A stretch of DNA of 17,227 nucleotides from NCBI GenBank assembly GCA_003523945.1, contig DOFS01000608.1, forward strand, positions 1 through 17,227, written 5' to 3'. The notes beneath the pieces are model-generated. The model made no database searches. It was not told where the DNA came from and saw only the letters and a program-made list of their open reading frames with translations. Positions 1-9,187 of the stretch are shown one piece after another. The DNA comes from Nitrospiraceae bacterium (GTDB lineage: Bacteria > Nitrospirota > Nitrospiria > Nitrospirales > UBA8639). Positions within the stretch are counted from its first letter, which is position 1; each line of letters opens with the position of its first letter. The position numbers and the translations under genes are program-made.

Positions 1-11
1 TCAAGCTTGGC

Positions 12-305
12 GTGGACCAGGTAATTGGAGGATTTCAAGGCGGTGGTGGAGCATTGAATCTTGATCAGGTGGAATCGGCTATCAAAATGGCATTGCGCCC
101 CGGCATAGCTAAACGCGCATTTGAATTGTACGAGGCACGGGGCCGGACGCCGGGGAATGACCTGGAGGACTGGTTTGAAGCCGAGCGGCAAATTTTCAAT
201 ACAAATACACCCTTGTCATCAGGGGAAAGCGAAGTGAAAGCTGAGCCTGAAAGCGCATCCAGGAAGCAAACCAAACCCCGAAAGAAATCGTCCGAAAAGA
301 CTTAA
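12..305 (+). CDS. DUF2934 domain protein (5' end uncertain, possibly partial)
   Basis: Small protein of unknown function. Residues about 32-62 match the DUF2934 pattern as I know it: an alpha-helical 'A-x-R-A-[FY]-E-L-[YW]-E-x-R-G' stretch followed by 'G-x-D-L-E-D-W-x-x-A-E-R'. Here these read IAKRAFELYEARGR and NDLEDWFEAERQIF. The C-terminal third (residues ~70-97) is low-complexity, rich in Lys, Glu and Ser, and ends in a basic tail. The GTG at 12 has no Shine-Dalgarno sequence, and the frame stays open to the window edge, so the true start may lie upstream; the ATG at 87 would leave the domain intact but shorter. DUF2934 proteins are common, short and uncharacterised; no function is assigned. 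The 126-base gap to malQ argues neither for nor against cotranscription. Confidence 0.72.
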   Translation: MDQVIGGFQGGGGALNLDQVESAIKMALRPGIAKRAFELYEARGRTPGNDLEDWFEAERQIFNTNTPLSSGESEVKAEPESASRKQTKPRKKSSEKT

Positions 306-431
306 CATCCCATTTAATTTGGACGGCTGGACGTCCAGGAATGTCTTGTTGGTGTCATCGAGATTCAAGAAAACGTAATTTTTCCTTAACCCGTCGATTG
401 AATAGTTTTTCAGAACATTCAGCCTTGAATT

Positions 432-1976
432 ATGGTGAATCTGGCTAGAGGCAGTGGAATTTTATTGCATCCGACGTCCCTCCCGGAGGGATGGGGCATT
501 GGGGATTTAGGACCCGGGGCCTACCAATTTATCGATTTTCTGAAGGCAGCCGGTCAGAGTTGGTGGCAGATGTTGCCCCTGGGACCGACCGGCTATGGCA
601 ATTCCCCCTACATGGGCTTTTCCGCCTTTGCAGGAAACCCCCTGCTCATTAGTCCTGAAAAACTTGTGGAGGATGGTTTTGTCTCGGCATCCGATGCGAA
701 AAGGCCTCCGTTTTTTCCGGCCGAACGTGTGGATTATCCTCTGGTCATTGAGCACAAGCGCGCAATCTTCGAAAAATCTTATAAGCAGTTTACAGCCAAT
801 CCTCCAGCCGAACATCAACAGGCCTTTTTGTTGTTTCGGGAGAAACATGCTTCCTGGTTGGAAGACTTCTCCCTCTTTATGTCTTTGAAAGAGAGTCATC
901 AGGGGCAGGCATGGACTCGATGGGAACATCCACTGATCATTCGAGATCCTCAAGCCCTGCAGGCCTGCAGTTGTCGCCTCAGGGAGAAGATTGATTATCA
1001 TCAGTATCTTCAGTACCTGTTTTTTCACCAATGGTCCGCCCTGAGACAGTATGCTCATAGCCAGGGGGTGCGGATCATCGGCGATCTCCCGATCTATATC
1101 GCTCATGATAGTTCAGACGTCTGGGCGCATCCTGATTCATTCTATCTGGATGATCAATGTCAACCGTCCGTGGTGGCCGGGGTGCCGCCGGACTATTTCA
1201 GCGCAACAGGACAACGGTGGGGGAATCCGATTTACCGTTGGGACGTGAGGGCCTCGTCCGGCTACCAATGGTGGATCGATCGATTCCGGGCCAATCTTGC
1301 TCTTGTCGATATGATTCGATTGGATCATTTCCGCGGATTTGAAGCCTATTGGGAAATCCCTGCTTCTGAATCTCATGCCGTCCATGGTCGATGGGTGAAA
1401 GGTCCGGGAGGCGAATTATTTGCCGCCGTGAAAACCGCACTGGGTGATTTGCCGGTGATCGCCGAAGACCTCGGTGTGATTACCCCGGAGGTCGAGGCGT
1501 TACGGGATAGCTGTGGTTTTCCTGGCATGCGAATTTTACAAATGGCGTTCGGCAATGACCCTAAAGCCTCTCATTATCGACCCCATCACTTTACCCAGAA
1601 TTCCATCGTCTATACCGCCACTCATGACCATAATACGACGGTCGGGTGGTTTACCGCTGAACCAGGAAGGGAAACCACTCAATCTCCAGAAGAGATCAAG
1701 GAGGAGCGTGCGTGTGTGTTGTGCTATCTTGGAACCGACGGTCGAGAAATTCATTGGGATATGATTCGCCTGGCCATGGGTTCTGTTGCCCAACTCGCCA
1801 TAGTTCCCCTTCAGGACGTTTTGGGATTGGGGAGTGAGTGCCGGATGAATCGCCCCGGCACACTCAAAGGAAACTGGGAGTGGCGCTTCCATCCCGATCA
1901 GCTGACGGAGAGAATTGTGGAGCGGCTCAGGAATTTGACAGGGTTATTTGACCGCCTCCCAACACCCACCCTATAG
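432..1976 (+). CDS. malQ: 4-alpha-glucanotransferase (amylomaltase, GH77)
   Basis: Cytoplasmic disproportionating enzyme that moves alpha-1,4-glucan segments between malto-oligosaccharides and glucose in glycogen/maltodextrin turnover. At 514 residues it has the usual length of the short bacterial/plant-type GH77 enzymes. It begins with GSGILLHPTSLP and GIGDLGPGAY, typical of the family. Visible active-site motifs are the nucleophile Asp298 in RLDHFRG, the acid/base Glu345 in AEDLG and the stabiliser Asp399 in THDHNTTVGW. That last motif is THDNDT in most relatives, so the position after THD is His here. A late EcRMNxPG motif is also present. The start is fixed because an in-frame TGA lies at 426-428; no Shine-Dalgarno sequence is evident. 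usp follows after 43 bases and may be cotranscribed. A GH13 enzyme downstream (9188-10729) suggests a shared role in glucan mobilisation. Confidence 0.96.
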   Translation: MVNLARGSGILLHPTSLPEGWGIGDLGPGAYQFIDFLKAAGQSWWQMLPLGPTGYGNSPYMGFSAFAGNPLLISPEKLVEDGFVSASDAKRPPFFPAERVDYPLVIEHKRAIFEKSYKQFTANPPAEHQQAFLLFREKHASWLEDFSLFMSLKESHQGQAWTRWEHPLIIRDPQALQACSCRLREKIDYHQYLQYLFFHQWSALRQYAHSQGVRIIGDLPIYIAHDSSDVWAHPDSFYLDDQCQPSVVAGVPPDYFSATGQRWGNPIYRWDVRASSGYQWWIDRFRANLALVDMIRLDHFRGFEAYWEIPASESHAVHGRWVKGPGGELFAAVKTALGDLPVIAEDLGVITPEVEALRDSCGFPGMRILQMAFGNDPKASHYRPHHFTQNSIVYTATHDHNTTVGWFTAEPGRETTQSPEEIKEERACVLCYLGTDGREIHWDMIRLAMGSVAQLAIVPLQDVLGLGSECRMNRPGTLKGNWEWRFHPDQLTERIVERLRNLTGLFDRLPTPTL

Positions 1977-2019
1977 GAATCCTCAACAGGAACAGCCTTT
2001 GTGAGAAAAGGAGATCCCG

Positions 2020-2964
2020 ATGAAAATTTTGGTGGCCGTTGATCCTTCCGAACATGCAGAGGAGGCCATTCGATTTGTGAAATCGGTGGATTGGCCAAAG
2101 GCATCAGAGTTGTATTTAATCCATGTGATCGAGATGAAACATGCGTCTCCTCTGATACCGTCGGGTGGACCCTCCAGTTGGGATCGGGTCATTTCCGAAG
2201 CAAGGGGGAAACTATTCACCGAAGCGAAGGGTCTTCTTGAGCACACGAAGAAGGAGATTCTTGAAGAAAGGGTTTTGACTATTAAGTCTCTTGTGATGGA
2301 AGGACTTCCGGGTGCGGAAATTTTACAGGCGGTGGAGGACTATCAAATTGACCTGGTCATCTTAGGAACCCGTGGCCTTTCCAATGTGAAACGGTTTCTT
2401 CTAGGGAGTACCAGTGATTGGGTGATGAGGGAAGCCCCGTGTTCAGTGTTATTGGTTCGTGAAAAACTCAGTAAGGTGACGATGGGAAAATCCGCCGCCA
2501 AAATTCTTTTAGCCACCGATGGGTCAGCGGTGGCTTTGAGTACTGTGGATATGCTCGGTCTGTTGACCTGCAAGACCCCTCCAAAGGTGATGGTGACCCA
2601 TGTGGTGGGAAGACCGGCTTATCTGGAGGGGTGGTATTGGGGAAAAGGAAAAGCGGCATTTAAACAATTAGCCGAACAAGTATCGGAGAACGCTCAAAAA
2701 GAAGGCGCCAGCCATCTGGAAGAGCTGAGCCAAAGAGTCAAAGGACTCGGCATGGAAGTCGATACCGTGTTGACCAAAGGAGATCCTGCTGAAGAAATTG
2801 TCAAAATTGCGGAGCGCTCGAAAGCCAAATTGATCATGGTGGGATCAAAAGGGTTCATAAGGGGCAAGCTGGTCCCATTGGGGGGGGTCGTCAGAAAAAT
2901 TGCTCGCTATGCTCCATGCTCCGTCTTGCTCACCCGCCCTGGCAGATCTGAGAAAGAAGTTTGA
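2020..2964 (+). CDS. Universal stress protein with two tandem Usp domains
   Basis: Cytoplasmic stress protein with two fused UspA-type domains, residues about 1-147 and 157-310. Each begins with a short beta strand (MKILVAVDPSEHA; AKILLATDGSAVA). The first domain carries the nucleotide-binding pattern G-x2-G-x9-G-S (GTRGLSNVKRFLLGS), which points to ATP binding. The second has G-x2-G-x9-G-G (GSKGFIRGKLVPLGG), so its Ser/Thr is missing and its binding may be altered. Both end in the usual APCSVLL strand. A strong AAGGAG at 2008-2013, six bases before the ATG, supports the start. The gene lies between malQ and a P-type cation ATPase. Tandem Usp proteins commonly accompany hypoxia and energy-stress genes; the precise role is not known. 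Confidence 0.93.
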   Translation: MKILVAVDPSEHAEEAIRFVKSVDWPKASELYLIHVIEMKHASPLIPSGGPSSWDRVISEARGKLFTEAKGLLEHTKKEILEERVLTIKSLVMEGLPGAEILQAVEDYQIDLVILGTRGLSNVKRFLLGSTSDWVMREAPCSVLLVREKLSKVTMGKSAAKILLATDGSAVALSTVDMLGLLTCKTPPKVMVTHVVGRPAYLEGWYWGKGKAAFKQLAEQVSENAQKEGASHLEELSQRVKGLGMEVDTVLTKGDPAEEIVKIAERSKAKLIMVGSKGFIRGKLVPLGGVVRKIARYAPCSVLLTRPGRSEKEV

Positions 2965-3093
2965 TGCGTGATCCGTTTTTCCAGCAACATTCTAGACCAT
3001 CAACATTTAATAACCGCACGTAACAGGGTGTTCTCACAGGGAGGCAGGGAATTTTGAACCCGCTTTTCATGGGTTGTCCTTCCTTCAATTGAA

Positions 3094-5829
3094 ATGAGCA
3101 CGATGCCGGTTTCCGATCGAAAAAAGTCAGACATGTGCTGGCATGCTTTGGATGGCGAATCTGTCCTCAAGGCAGTGGCCAGTCAATTGGGGGGCCTAAC
3201 TCAGGATGTCGCTGCCCAACGTCTGGCTCTCTATGGCCCCAATCGCTTACGTCCGCCTAAAAAGCAATCGTCCTGGCAGCGGTTTTTCTCCCAGTTTCAC
3301 AATATTTTAATTTATATTCTCCTGGGAGCGGGTGTTGTGACTGCCATTCTGGGTCATTGGGTGGATACCAGTGTGATTCTCGGCGTGGTGGTCATTAATG
3401 CCGTCATTGGATTCCTTCAGGAAGGCAAAGCCGAAAGGGCGATGGATGCCATTCGCCGGATGTTGTCCGTGCAAGCCTGCGGGCTTCGGGATGGAACCCG
3501 TTGCCCCATTCCAGCGGAAAGCCTTGTGCCCGGGGATATTGTGTTTCTCCAATCCGGGGACAAAGTCCCGGCAGATCTGCGTCTTCTCAAGGTCAAAGAC
3601 TTGCGCATTGAAGAAGCCGCCTTGACCGGTGAGTCCGTTCCGGTTGAGAAACATATGAAAAAGGTTCCCGAAACCGCATCCATTGGTGATCGAAAAGGCA
3701 TGGCCTATTCGGGAACTCTGGTGACCTATGGAACGGGAACCGGGGTGGTGGTCGGGACCGGCGATTCCACGGAAATAGGACGGATCAGCGCCATGCTGGC
3801 CGGGGTGCAGACCTTGACCACGCCACTTCTCCGAAAGATCGGAGAATTCGGTAGCCGGTTAAGTCTGGCAATCATCACCGGAGCGGTTGGTGTGTTTCTC
3901 TTCGGAATTTTTTTCAGAGAGTATGGTTTCAGTGACATGTTTCTGGCGAGCGTTGGATTAGCCGTTGCCGCTATTCCCGAAGGCCTCCCGGCCATTATGA
4001 CCATCACGCTCGCCATCGGCGTTCAAGCGATGGCACGACGCCAGGCGATTATTCGCCGGCTGCCGGCTGTAGAGACCTTAGGATCCGTGACCGTCATTTG
4101 TTCAGATAAAACCGGCACGCTGACACGAAACGAAATGACGGTTCAAACGCTGGCGACTGCGGCATATACCGTGGAGGTCAGTGGTGTTGGGTATGATCCT
4201 CATGGCGGATTTTCTCTGCTTGGCAATCCGGTGATGCTGAGTGATCTCGCGGAGGTGATGGAACTCGCTCGGGCCGGAATGTTGTGTAACGACGCGGATC
4301 TGACCCAGGCGGAGGGGATCTGGCAGATCAACGGAGATCCGACAGAGGGGGCCTTGGTGACCCTCGGAAGAAAAGCCGGATTGGATTTTCGATTCGAACA
4401 TGAGATGTGGCCGCGGACGGATGTGATTCCCTTTGAATCTCAACATCGGTTTATGGCGACGTTACATCATGACCATGCCGGGCATGGATTTATGTATATC
4501 AAGGGTGCCCCTGAACGGGTATTAGAGATGTGCGCGTTTCAGCGGAGTCTGGGGGAGGATCATCCGTTGAATAGCCGGTCGTGGCATGATCGGATCGAGC
4601 AAATAGCGAGTCGTGGCCAGCGAGTGCTGGCGGTGGCCTTTGCCTCGACCAATCACGAACATCAAGAGTTGCGGTTTCAAGATGTAGAGCAGGGCCTGAC
4701 GATGTTAGGCCTCTTCGGCATTATTGACCCACCCAGGGCTGAAGCCATTGAAGCGGTCCGGCAATGCCAACAAGCCGGGATTCGCGTCAAAATGATTACC
4801 GGGGACCATCTCGTGACGGCGAGAACGATCGGCTTGCAGATGCATATCGGAGATGGGAAACAGGCTCTCTCGGGACAGGTACTGGAAACCTTGAGCGATG
4901 AGGAATTGAAGCGTGTTGTTCGGGATATCGATATCTTTGCCCGGACGAGTCCGGAACATAAATTACGGCTTGTGCAAGCTCTCCAGGCCGGTGGGGAAGT
5001 GGTGGCCATGACGGGAGACGGGGTGAATGACGCCCCGGCACTCAAGCGGGCGGATGTGGGAGTGGCGATGGGAGTGAAGGGAACGGAAGTGGCAAAGGAG
5101 GCAGCGGAAATGGTGTTGGCCGATGATAATTTTGCCTCCATTGCTCATGCCGTCGAGGAAGGCCGTCGGGTCTATGACAATATTCAAAAGTCCATTCTGT
5201 TTATTCTTCCCACCAATGTAGCTGAAGCCGGAGTGATTGTGGCCGCTATTCTGTTAGGGACCGTGTTGCCGATTACGCCGGTACAAATCCTGTGGGTCAA
5301 CATGATCACCGCCGTGACATTGGCTTTGGCCTTAACTGTCGAACCTCCTGAGTCGGATGTTATGCGACGTCCCCCTCGGAACCCCGGGGAAGCCATACTG
5401 TCACGGTTTCTACTGTGGCGAATCGGCTTTGTGGCCGTCTTAGCGGTGGCCGGCACGTTTGGACTATTCCTGTGGGAGCGTGAGCAGGGGGCCTCTATCG
5501 AAACCGCGAGAACGATTGCCGTCAATATGTTGGTGGTCTTTGAAGCCTTTTATGTCTTGAATGCGCGGTCTTTTTATAACTCGGTTTTGTCCCGCAAAGG
5601 ATTGTGGGGAAACCCCTATGTTCCGCTCACCATAGGCATGGTGTTAGGGATTCAAGGGCTTTTTACTTATACGGATGTGATGCACACGTTATTTCATACC
5701 ACAGGCATTGATGGACTTGCCTGGCTTCGAATAGTTGGAATTGGCACGGTGATATTTTTGCTGGTCGAATTGGAAAAATATGTGTTTCGGATTATTCTGA
5801 AACTGAAAACATCCGATCCGGCAATGTGA
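3094..5829 (+). CDS. P-II type cation-transporting ATPase (HAD family)
   Basis: Integral inner-membrane P-type ATPase of 911 residues that couples ATP hydrolysis to cation transport. Domains in order: N-terminal cation-ATPase domain (~15-85), two membrane helices, actuator with TGES (Glu180), helices 3-4 with PEGLP (295-299), phosphorylation site DKTGTLT (Asp338), nucleotide domain with KGAPE (Lys470), the hinge motif [11 protein letters not shown] (from Thr640), and six C-terminal helices. PEGLP and the helix-5 pattern N708-x2-E711 resemble SERCA-like Ca2+ pumps. Helix 6, however, reads WVNMITAV: Asn736 and Thr739 are kept, but the Asp that follows in SERCA (Asp800) is Ala740. Ca2+ specificity is therefore uncertain; Na+, H+ or other cations are possible. 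The ATG at 3094 has a weak ribosome site; in-frame stop TGA at 3055-3057 limits any extension, and ATG 3103 is an alternative. Confidence 0.95.
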   Translation: MSTMPVSDRKKSDMCWHALDGESVLKAVASQLGGLTQDVAAQRLALYGPNRLRPPKKQSSWQRFFSQFHNILIYILLGAGVVTAILGHWVDTSVILGVVVINAVIGFLQEGKAERAMDAIRRMLSVQACGLRDGTRCPIPAESLVPGDIVFLQSGDKVPADLRLLKVKDLRIEEAALTGESVPVEKHMKKVPETASIGDRKGMAYSGTLVTYGTGTGVVVGTGDSTEIGRISAMLAGVQTLTTPLLRKIGEFGSRLSLAIITGAVGVFLFGIFFREYGFSDMFLASVGLAVAAIPEGLPAIMTITLAIGVQAMARRQAIIRRLPAVETLGSVTVICSDKTGTLTRNEMTVQTLATAAYTVEVSGVGYDPHGGFSLLGNPVMLSDLAEVMELARAGMLCNDADLTQAEGIWQINGDPTEGALVTLGRKAGLDFRFEHEMWPRTDVIPFESQHRFMATLHHDHAGHGFMYIKGAPERVLEMCAFQRSLGEDHPLNSRSWHDRIEQIASRGQRVLAVAFASTNHEHQELRFQDVEQGLTMLGLFGIIDPPRAEAIEAVRQCQQAGIRVKMITGDHLVTARTIGLQMHIGDGKQALSGQVLETLSDEELKRVVRDIDIFARTSPEHKLRLVQALQAGGEVVAMTGDGVNDAPALKRADVGVAMGVKGTEVAKEAAEMVLADDNFASIAHAVEEGRRVYDNIQKSILFILPTNVAEAGVIVAAILLGTVLPITPVQILWVNMITAVTLALALTVEPPESDVMRRPPRNPGEAILSRFLLWRIGFVAVLAVAGTFGLFLWEREQGASIETARTIAVNMLVVFEAFYVLNARSFYNSVLSRKGLWGNPYVPLTIGMVLGIQGLFTYTDVMHTLFHTTGIDGLAWLRIVGIGTVIFLLVELEKYVFRIILKLKTSDPAM

Positions 5830-5950
5830 TAAACGGGTTGCGATCGTGAGAATTGTCTTCGAATAGGCATCGGGAATGTTTTGGGAATAAAAAGAGGCGA
5901 AATAGCATAACAGGCCGTCCTTCGATCGAACCGGAACGATTGATGCTGAC

Positions 5951-5979
5951 AGGAGGGTGAAATGGAGGAAAAAAGATGA
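5951..5979 (+). promoter_or_regulatory. Tandem ribosome-binding sites and 5-codon mini-ORF at the xfp start
   Basis: Two good Shine-Dalgarno sequences sit before xfp. AGGAGG at 5951-5956 is five bases ahead of an ATG at 5962 that encodes only MEEKR. GGAGG at 5964-5968 is seven bases ahead of the xfp ATG at 5976. The mini-ORF stop (TGA, 5977-5979) overlaps the xfp ATG as ATGA, the classic geometry of translational coupling. The site supports 5976 as the xfp start. Whether the mini-ORF is translated cannot be told from sequence. Confidence 0.5.
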
Positions 5980-8357
5980 AAACTGGTCCGTCAAAAAAAT
6001 CAACAGTGACCAAGGAAGAACTTCAGCGGATTGATGCCTATTGGCGTGCGGCTAATTATTTGTCCGTGGGTCAGATTTATCTCCATGATAACCCCTTACT
6101 TAAAAAGCCGTTGACCCTTGAACATATTAAACTGCGATTACTTGGCCATTGGGGGACGACTCCGGGCTTAAACTTTCTGTACGTCCATCTGAATCGGGTG
6201 ATTAAGAAGCATGATCTGAACATGATCTATATTGCCGGTCCCGGCCATGGCGGTCCGGGTTTGGTAGCTAACACGTACTTAGAGGGGACTTATACCGAGG
6301 TGTATCCCAACATCTCTCAGGATGCCGAAGGCATCAAAAAACTTTTCAAACAGTTTTCTTTTCCAGGCGGGATTCCCAGTCACGTGGCTCCCGAAACTCC
6401 CGGGTCCATCCATGAGGGAGGGGAGCTTGGCTATTCGCTGTCGCATGCGTTTGGCGCGGCCTTTGATAATCCTGATCTGATTGTCGCCTGTGTGGTGGGT
6501 GATGGCGAAGCCGAAACCGGCCCCCTGGCGACCGCCTGGCATTCCAATAAATTTTTGAATCCGAAATTGGATGGCGCCGTGCTCCCCATTTTGCATTTGA
6601 ACGGATACAAAATCGCCAATCCCACGGTGTTGGCTCGAATCAGCCACGACGAATTGAACAGCTTATTTGTCGGCTATGGCTACAAGCCGTTTTTTGTGGA
6701 AGGGGATGATCCTGAGACCATGCATCAGGTCATGGCCGACACGTTGGATGAGGTGATGAAGGAAATTCATGCTATTCAGCATCGGGCCAGGGAAAAGGGG
6801 GAGACCTCCCGCCCGTGCTGGCCGATGATTGTCTTGCGTAGCCCCAAGGGGTGGACCGGTCCAAAAGAGGTGGATGGAAAAAAAACCGAGGATTTCTGGC
6901 GTTCCCATCAGGTCCCGTTTTCTGAGATGGCGACCAAGAAGGATCATATTCAACTGCTCGAAAAGTGGATGCAGAGTTACAAGCCTGAGGAATTATTTGA
7001 CGAGACCGGCAAACTGTTTCCAGAACTGGCGGAATTGGCTCCGAAGGGGGAACGGCGAATGGGCGCGAATCCTCATGCCAACGGTGGGTTGCTGCTCAAA
7101 GATCTCAGAATGCCTGATTTTCAGGATTACGCGGTGGAGGTACCTCTACCCGGAAAGGTCGTGGCTGAAGCGACGCGGGTGATGGGCACGTTTCTTCGGG
7201 ACGTCATGAAACGCAACATGGGCAACCGGAATTTCCTGGTCTTTGGTCCCGATGAAACCGCGTCCAACCGCCTCGGTGCCCTGCTGGAAGTGACGAATCG
7301 TCGATGGGTGGCAGACACCATTCCTGAAGATGATCATCTGGCTCTGGATGGACGGGTGTTGGAAATTCTCAGTGAACATACCTGCCAGGGCTGGCTGGAA
7401 GGGTATTTGCTGACTGGGCGCCATGGGTTTTTCTCCTGCTACGAGGCGTTTATTCATATTATCGATTCCATGTTCAACCAGCATGCCAAGTGGTTGAAGG
7501 TCACGGGGAGTGAGATTCCGTGGCGGAGACCCATTGCATCATTGAATTATCTCTTGACGTCCCATGTGTGGAGGCAGGATCACAATGGGTTTTCTCATCA
7601 GGATCCGGGGTTTATCGACCATGTGGCCAACAAAAAAGCCGAAGTCATCAGAATTTATCTGCCGCCTGATGCCAATAGCTTGTTATTCGTCACGGATAAA
7701 TGTCTTCGAAGTCGGAATCTTGTCAATGTCATTGTGGCGGGAAAACAACCGGGTCTGCAATTTCTCAGCATGGATGCGGCCATCAAGCATTGCACCGCCG
7801 GTATCGGGATCTGGGAATGGGCCAGTAACGACAAAGGCGGAGAACCTGATGTGGTCCTGGCTTGTGCCGGAGATATTCCCACGCTGGAGACGTTGGCTGC
7901 GGTGGACCTGCTTCGCAAGCAGGTTCCCGATCTGAAAGTGCGGGTCGTGAATGTGGTGAACCTCATGAAACTTCAACCGCAGAGCGAGCATCCGCATGGG
8001 TTGTCCGACAAAGAGTTTGATACGCTCTTTACGACGGATAAACCTGTCATCTTTGCTTTTCACGGGTATCCCTGGTTGATCCATCGTCTGACGTACCGGA
8101 GAACGAATCATAAAAATCTTCATGTTCGAGGCTATAAAGAAGAAGGCACCACGACCACCCCGTTTGATATGGTTGTTCTCAACGATCTTGACCGGTATCA
8201 TCTCGTGGCGGATGTGATTGATCGTGTGCCGAAGCTGGGATATCTTGCGGCCTATGCCAAACAGGCTATTCGGGATAAAAAGATCGATCATAAAACCTAC
8301 ATTGCCAAGTACGGTGATGATATGCCGGAAATTAAAGATTGGAAATGGCCGTATTAG
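5976..8357 (+). CDS. xfp: Xylulose-5-phosphate/fructose-6-phosphate phosphoketolase
   Basis: Thiamine-diphosphate enzyme of central carbon metabolism. It cleaves xylulose 5-phosphate (and usually fructose 6-phosphate) with phosphate to acetyl phosphate plus glyceraldehyde 3-phosphate (or erythrose 4-phosphate). The 793-residue length is normal. The N-terminal domain shows [12 protein letters not shown], the GPGHGGPG loop, [19 protein letters not shown] and [10 protein letters not shown]. The ThDP motif runs from G175-D176-G177-E178 to Asn191 (HSNKF). The central/C-terminal domains contain FGPDE, GRHGFF and the late FHGYPW motif. There is no sign of a frameshift. The product acetyl phosphate can yield ATP through acetate kinase, but neither ackA nor pta is visible here. 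Its location after usp and a cation ATPase is a grouping seen in other bacteria, and suggests use under oxygen or energy limitation. Confidence 0.97.
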   Translation: MKTGPSKKSTVTKEELQRIDAYWRAANYLSVGQIYLHDNPLLKKPLTLEHIKLRLLGHWGTTPGLNFLYVHLNRVIKKHDLNMIYIAGPGHGGPGLVANTYLEGTYTEVYPNISQDAEGIKKLFKQFSFPGGIPSHVAPETPGSIHEGGELGYSLSHAFGAAFDNPDLIVACVVGDGEAETGPLATAWHSNKFLNPKLDGAVLPILHLNGYKIANPTVLARISHDELNSLFVGYGYKPFFVEGDDPETMHQVMADTLDEVMKEIHAIQHRAREKGETSRPCWPMIVLRSPKGWTGPKEVDGKKTEDFWRSHQVPFSEMATKKDHIQLLEKWMQSYKPEELFDETGKLFPELAELAPKGERRMGANPHANGGLLLKDLRMPDFQDYAVEVPLPGKVVAEATRVMGTFLRDVMKRNMGNRNFLVFGPDETASNRLGALLEVTNRRWVADTIPEDDHLALDGRVLEILSEHTCQGWLEGYLLTGRHGFFSCYEAFIHIIDSMFNQHAKWLKVTGSEIPWRRPIASLNYLLTSHVWRQDHNGFSHQDPGFIDHVANKKAEVIRIYLPPDANSLLFVTDKCLRSRNLVNVIVAGKQPGLQFLSMDAAIKHCTAGIGIWEWASNDKGGEPDVVLACAGDIPTLETLAAVDLLRKQVPDLKVRVVNVVNLMKLQPQSEHPHGLSDKEFDTLFTTDKPVIFAFHGYPWLIHRLTYRRTNHKNLHVRGYKEEGTTTTPFDMVVLNDLDRYHLVADVIDRVPKLGYLAAYAKQAIRDKKIDHKTYIAKYGDDMPEIKDWKWPY

Positions 8358-8493
8358 TTTTCACGCCCCATTGAGATAACGACGGGTGTGTCGATGTATG
8401 GCCTGCTCCGTTCCCATAATTCAGCCGCCTAGATTGTTGTGGTATCCTCCTTCATGTGGATGCCTTAGATTTTTTCGTTTACCCTGTTTTTTT

Positions 8494-8499
8494 AAGGAG
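8494..8499 (+). promoter_or_regulatory. Shine-Dalgarno of the rnk-like gene
   Basis: AAGGAG seven bases before the ATG at 8507. It decides the start in favour of 8507 over the longer reading from 8456. Confidence 0.75.
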
Positions 8500-8506
8500 C
8501 CATACG

Positions 8507-8929
8507 ATGGAACGCCGAGACATTTATATTACCGAATTCGATCTGAATCGGCTCACTGAACTCTTAGGAGTCTGGCAAACGTTCAAAGGCAGCAAGAGTA
8601 CCAGCATTCATTTGGAAAGCTTAATGGAGGAATTAGACCGGGCGCATATCGTACTCCCGAAGGATATTCCGGCTGATGTCGTCACAATGAACTCACGTGT
8701 CCGGCTATCAGATATAAGCAAAGGAGAAGAGCTGGTGTATACGTTGGTCTTTCCGCGTGATGCGGATGCTGCGACAGGAAAGATTTCTATTCTTGCTCCG
8801 GTCGGAACGGCCATTCTCGGGTATAGGGTCGGGGACATTATTGAATGGCAGGTGCCTATAGGAATACGGAAGTTGAAAATTGAAGAGATCCTTTATCAAC
8901 CTGAGGCTGCGGGAGATTTCCACCTGTAA
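8507..8929 (+). CDS. rnk: Rnk-like regulator, GreA/GreB C-terminal domain protein
   Basis: Protein of 140 residues, close to the 136 of E. coli Rnk (regulator of nucleoside diphosphate kinase), which binds RNA polymerase through its GreA/B-like FKBP-type domain but lacks the Gre cleavage finger. The N-terminal part (1-~48) is a short helical region. The C-terminal domain (~50-132) has NSRVRLSDISKGEE, YTLVFPRDAD, ISILAPVGTAILGYRVGD and EWQVP, all matching the family pattern. The ATG at 8507 is chosen over an in-frame ATG at 8456 because AAGGAG (8494-8499) lies seven bases before it and the upstream residues are not Rnk-like. In E. coli Rnk influences nucleotide pools and the stringent response. 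Here it lies downstream of phosphoketolase after a 149-base gap, so it may have its own promoter. Confidence 0.9.
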   Translation: MERRDIYITEFDLNRLTELLGVWQTFKGSKSTSIHLESLMEELDRAHIVLPKDIPADVVTMNSRVRLSDISKGEELVYTLVFPRDADAATGKISILAPVGTAILGYRVGDIIEWQVPIGIRKLKIEEILYQPEAAGDFHL

Positions 8930-9187
8930 ATTTGGCCGGGCTCTATCGGGTCACATGCACAGCGTGGGAACGTTTTAAGGTACTGAAGTAAAAATGATTA
9001 GCTGAACTGTCCGGGAAACGCCTTATCGTTCAAATGGTCGGACATGATCGCCCTTTTCCCCGTTGGCCATAACGAAAGACCGGATCTCCGATCACAATTT
9101 CCTGGAAGAAAGCTTGTTTCCCGGCGATCTCACTGCTCGTGTGGAATTCCTCAGACAACGTGAATTGGACGAATTGGATTTCCTCTG
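8930..9187. other. 258-base intergenic region, no gene supported
   Basis: Lies between the rnk-like gene and the GH13 gene. A 61-codon reading exists on the - strand (9030-9215), but it has no family resemblance that I recognise and overlaps the GH13 start. No clear terminator, repeat or promoter was found. Confidence 0.5.

Noticed and set aside
321..337. TGGACGTCCA palindrome and GGACG/CGTCC stem after the DUF2934 gene
   Set aside because: Short and without a T-tract; too weak to call a terminator or operator.
5921..5930. TTCGATCGAA palindrome upstream of xfp
   Set aside because: A single 10-base palindrome can arise by chance and no second copy was seen nearby.
7683..8291. 202-codon frame opposite xfp
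   Set aside because: Antisense shadow of a strongly conserved gene; no domain or ribosome site. The same holds for long antisense frames at 507-1106 and 16242-16859.
8456..8506. Longer start for the rnk-like gene
   Set aside because: The extra 17 residues are not family-like, while AAGGAG is ideally placed for the ATG at 8507.
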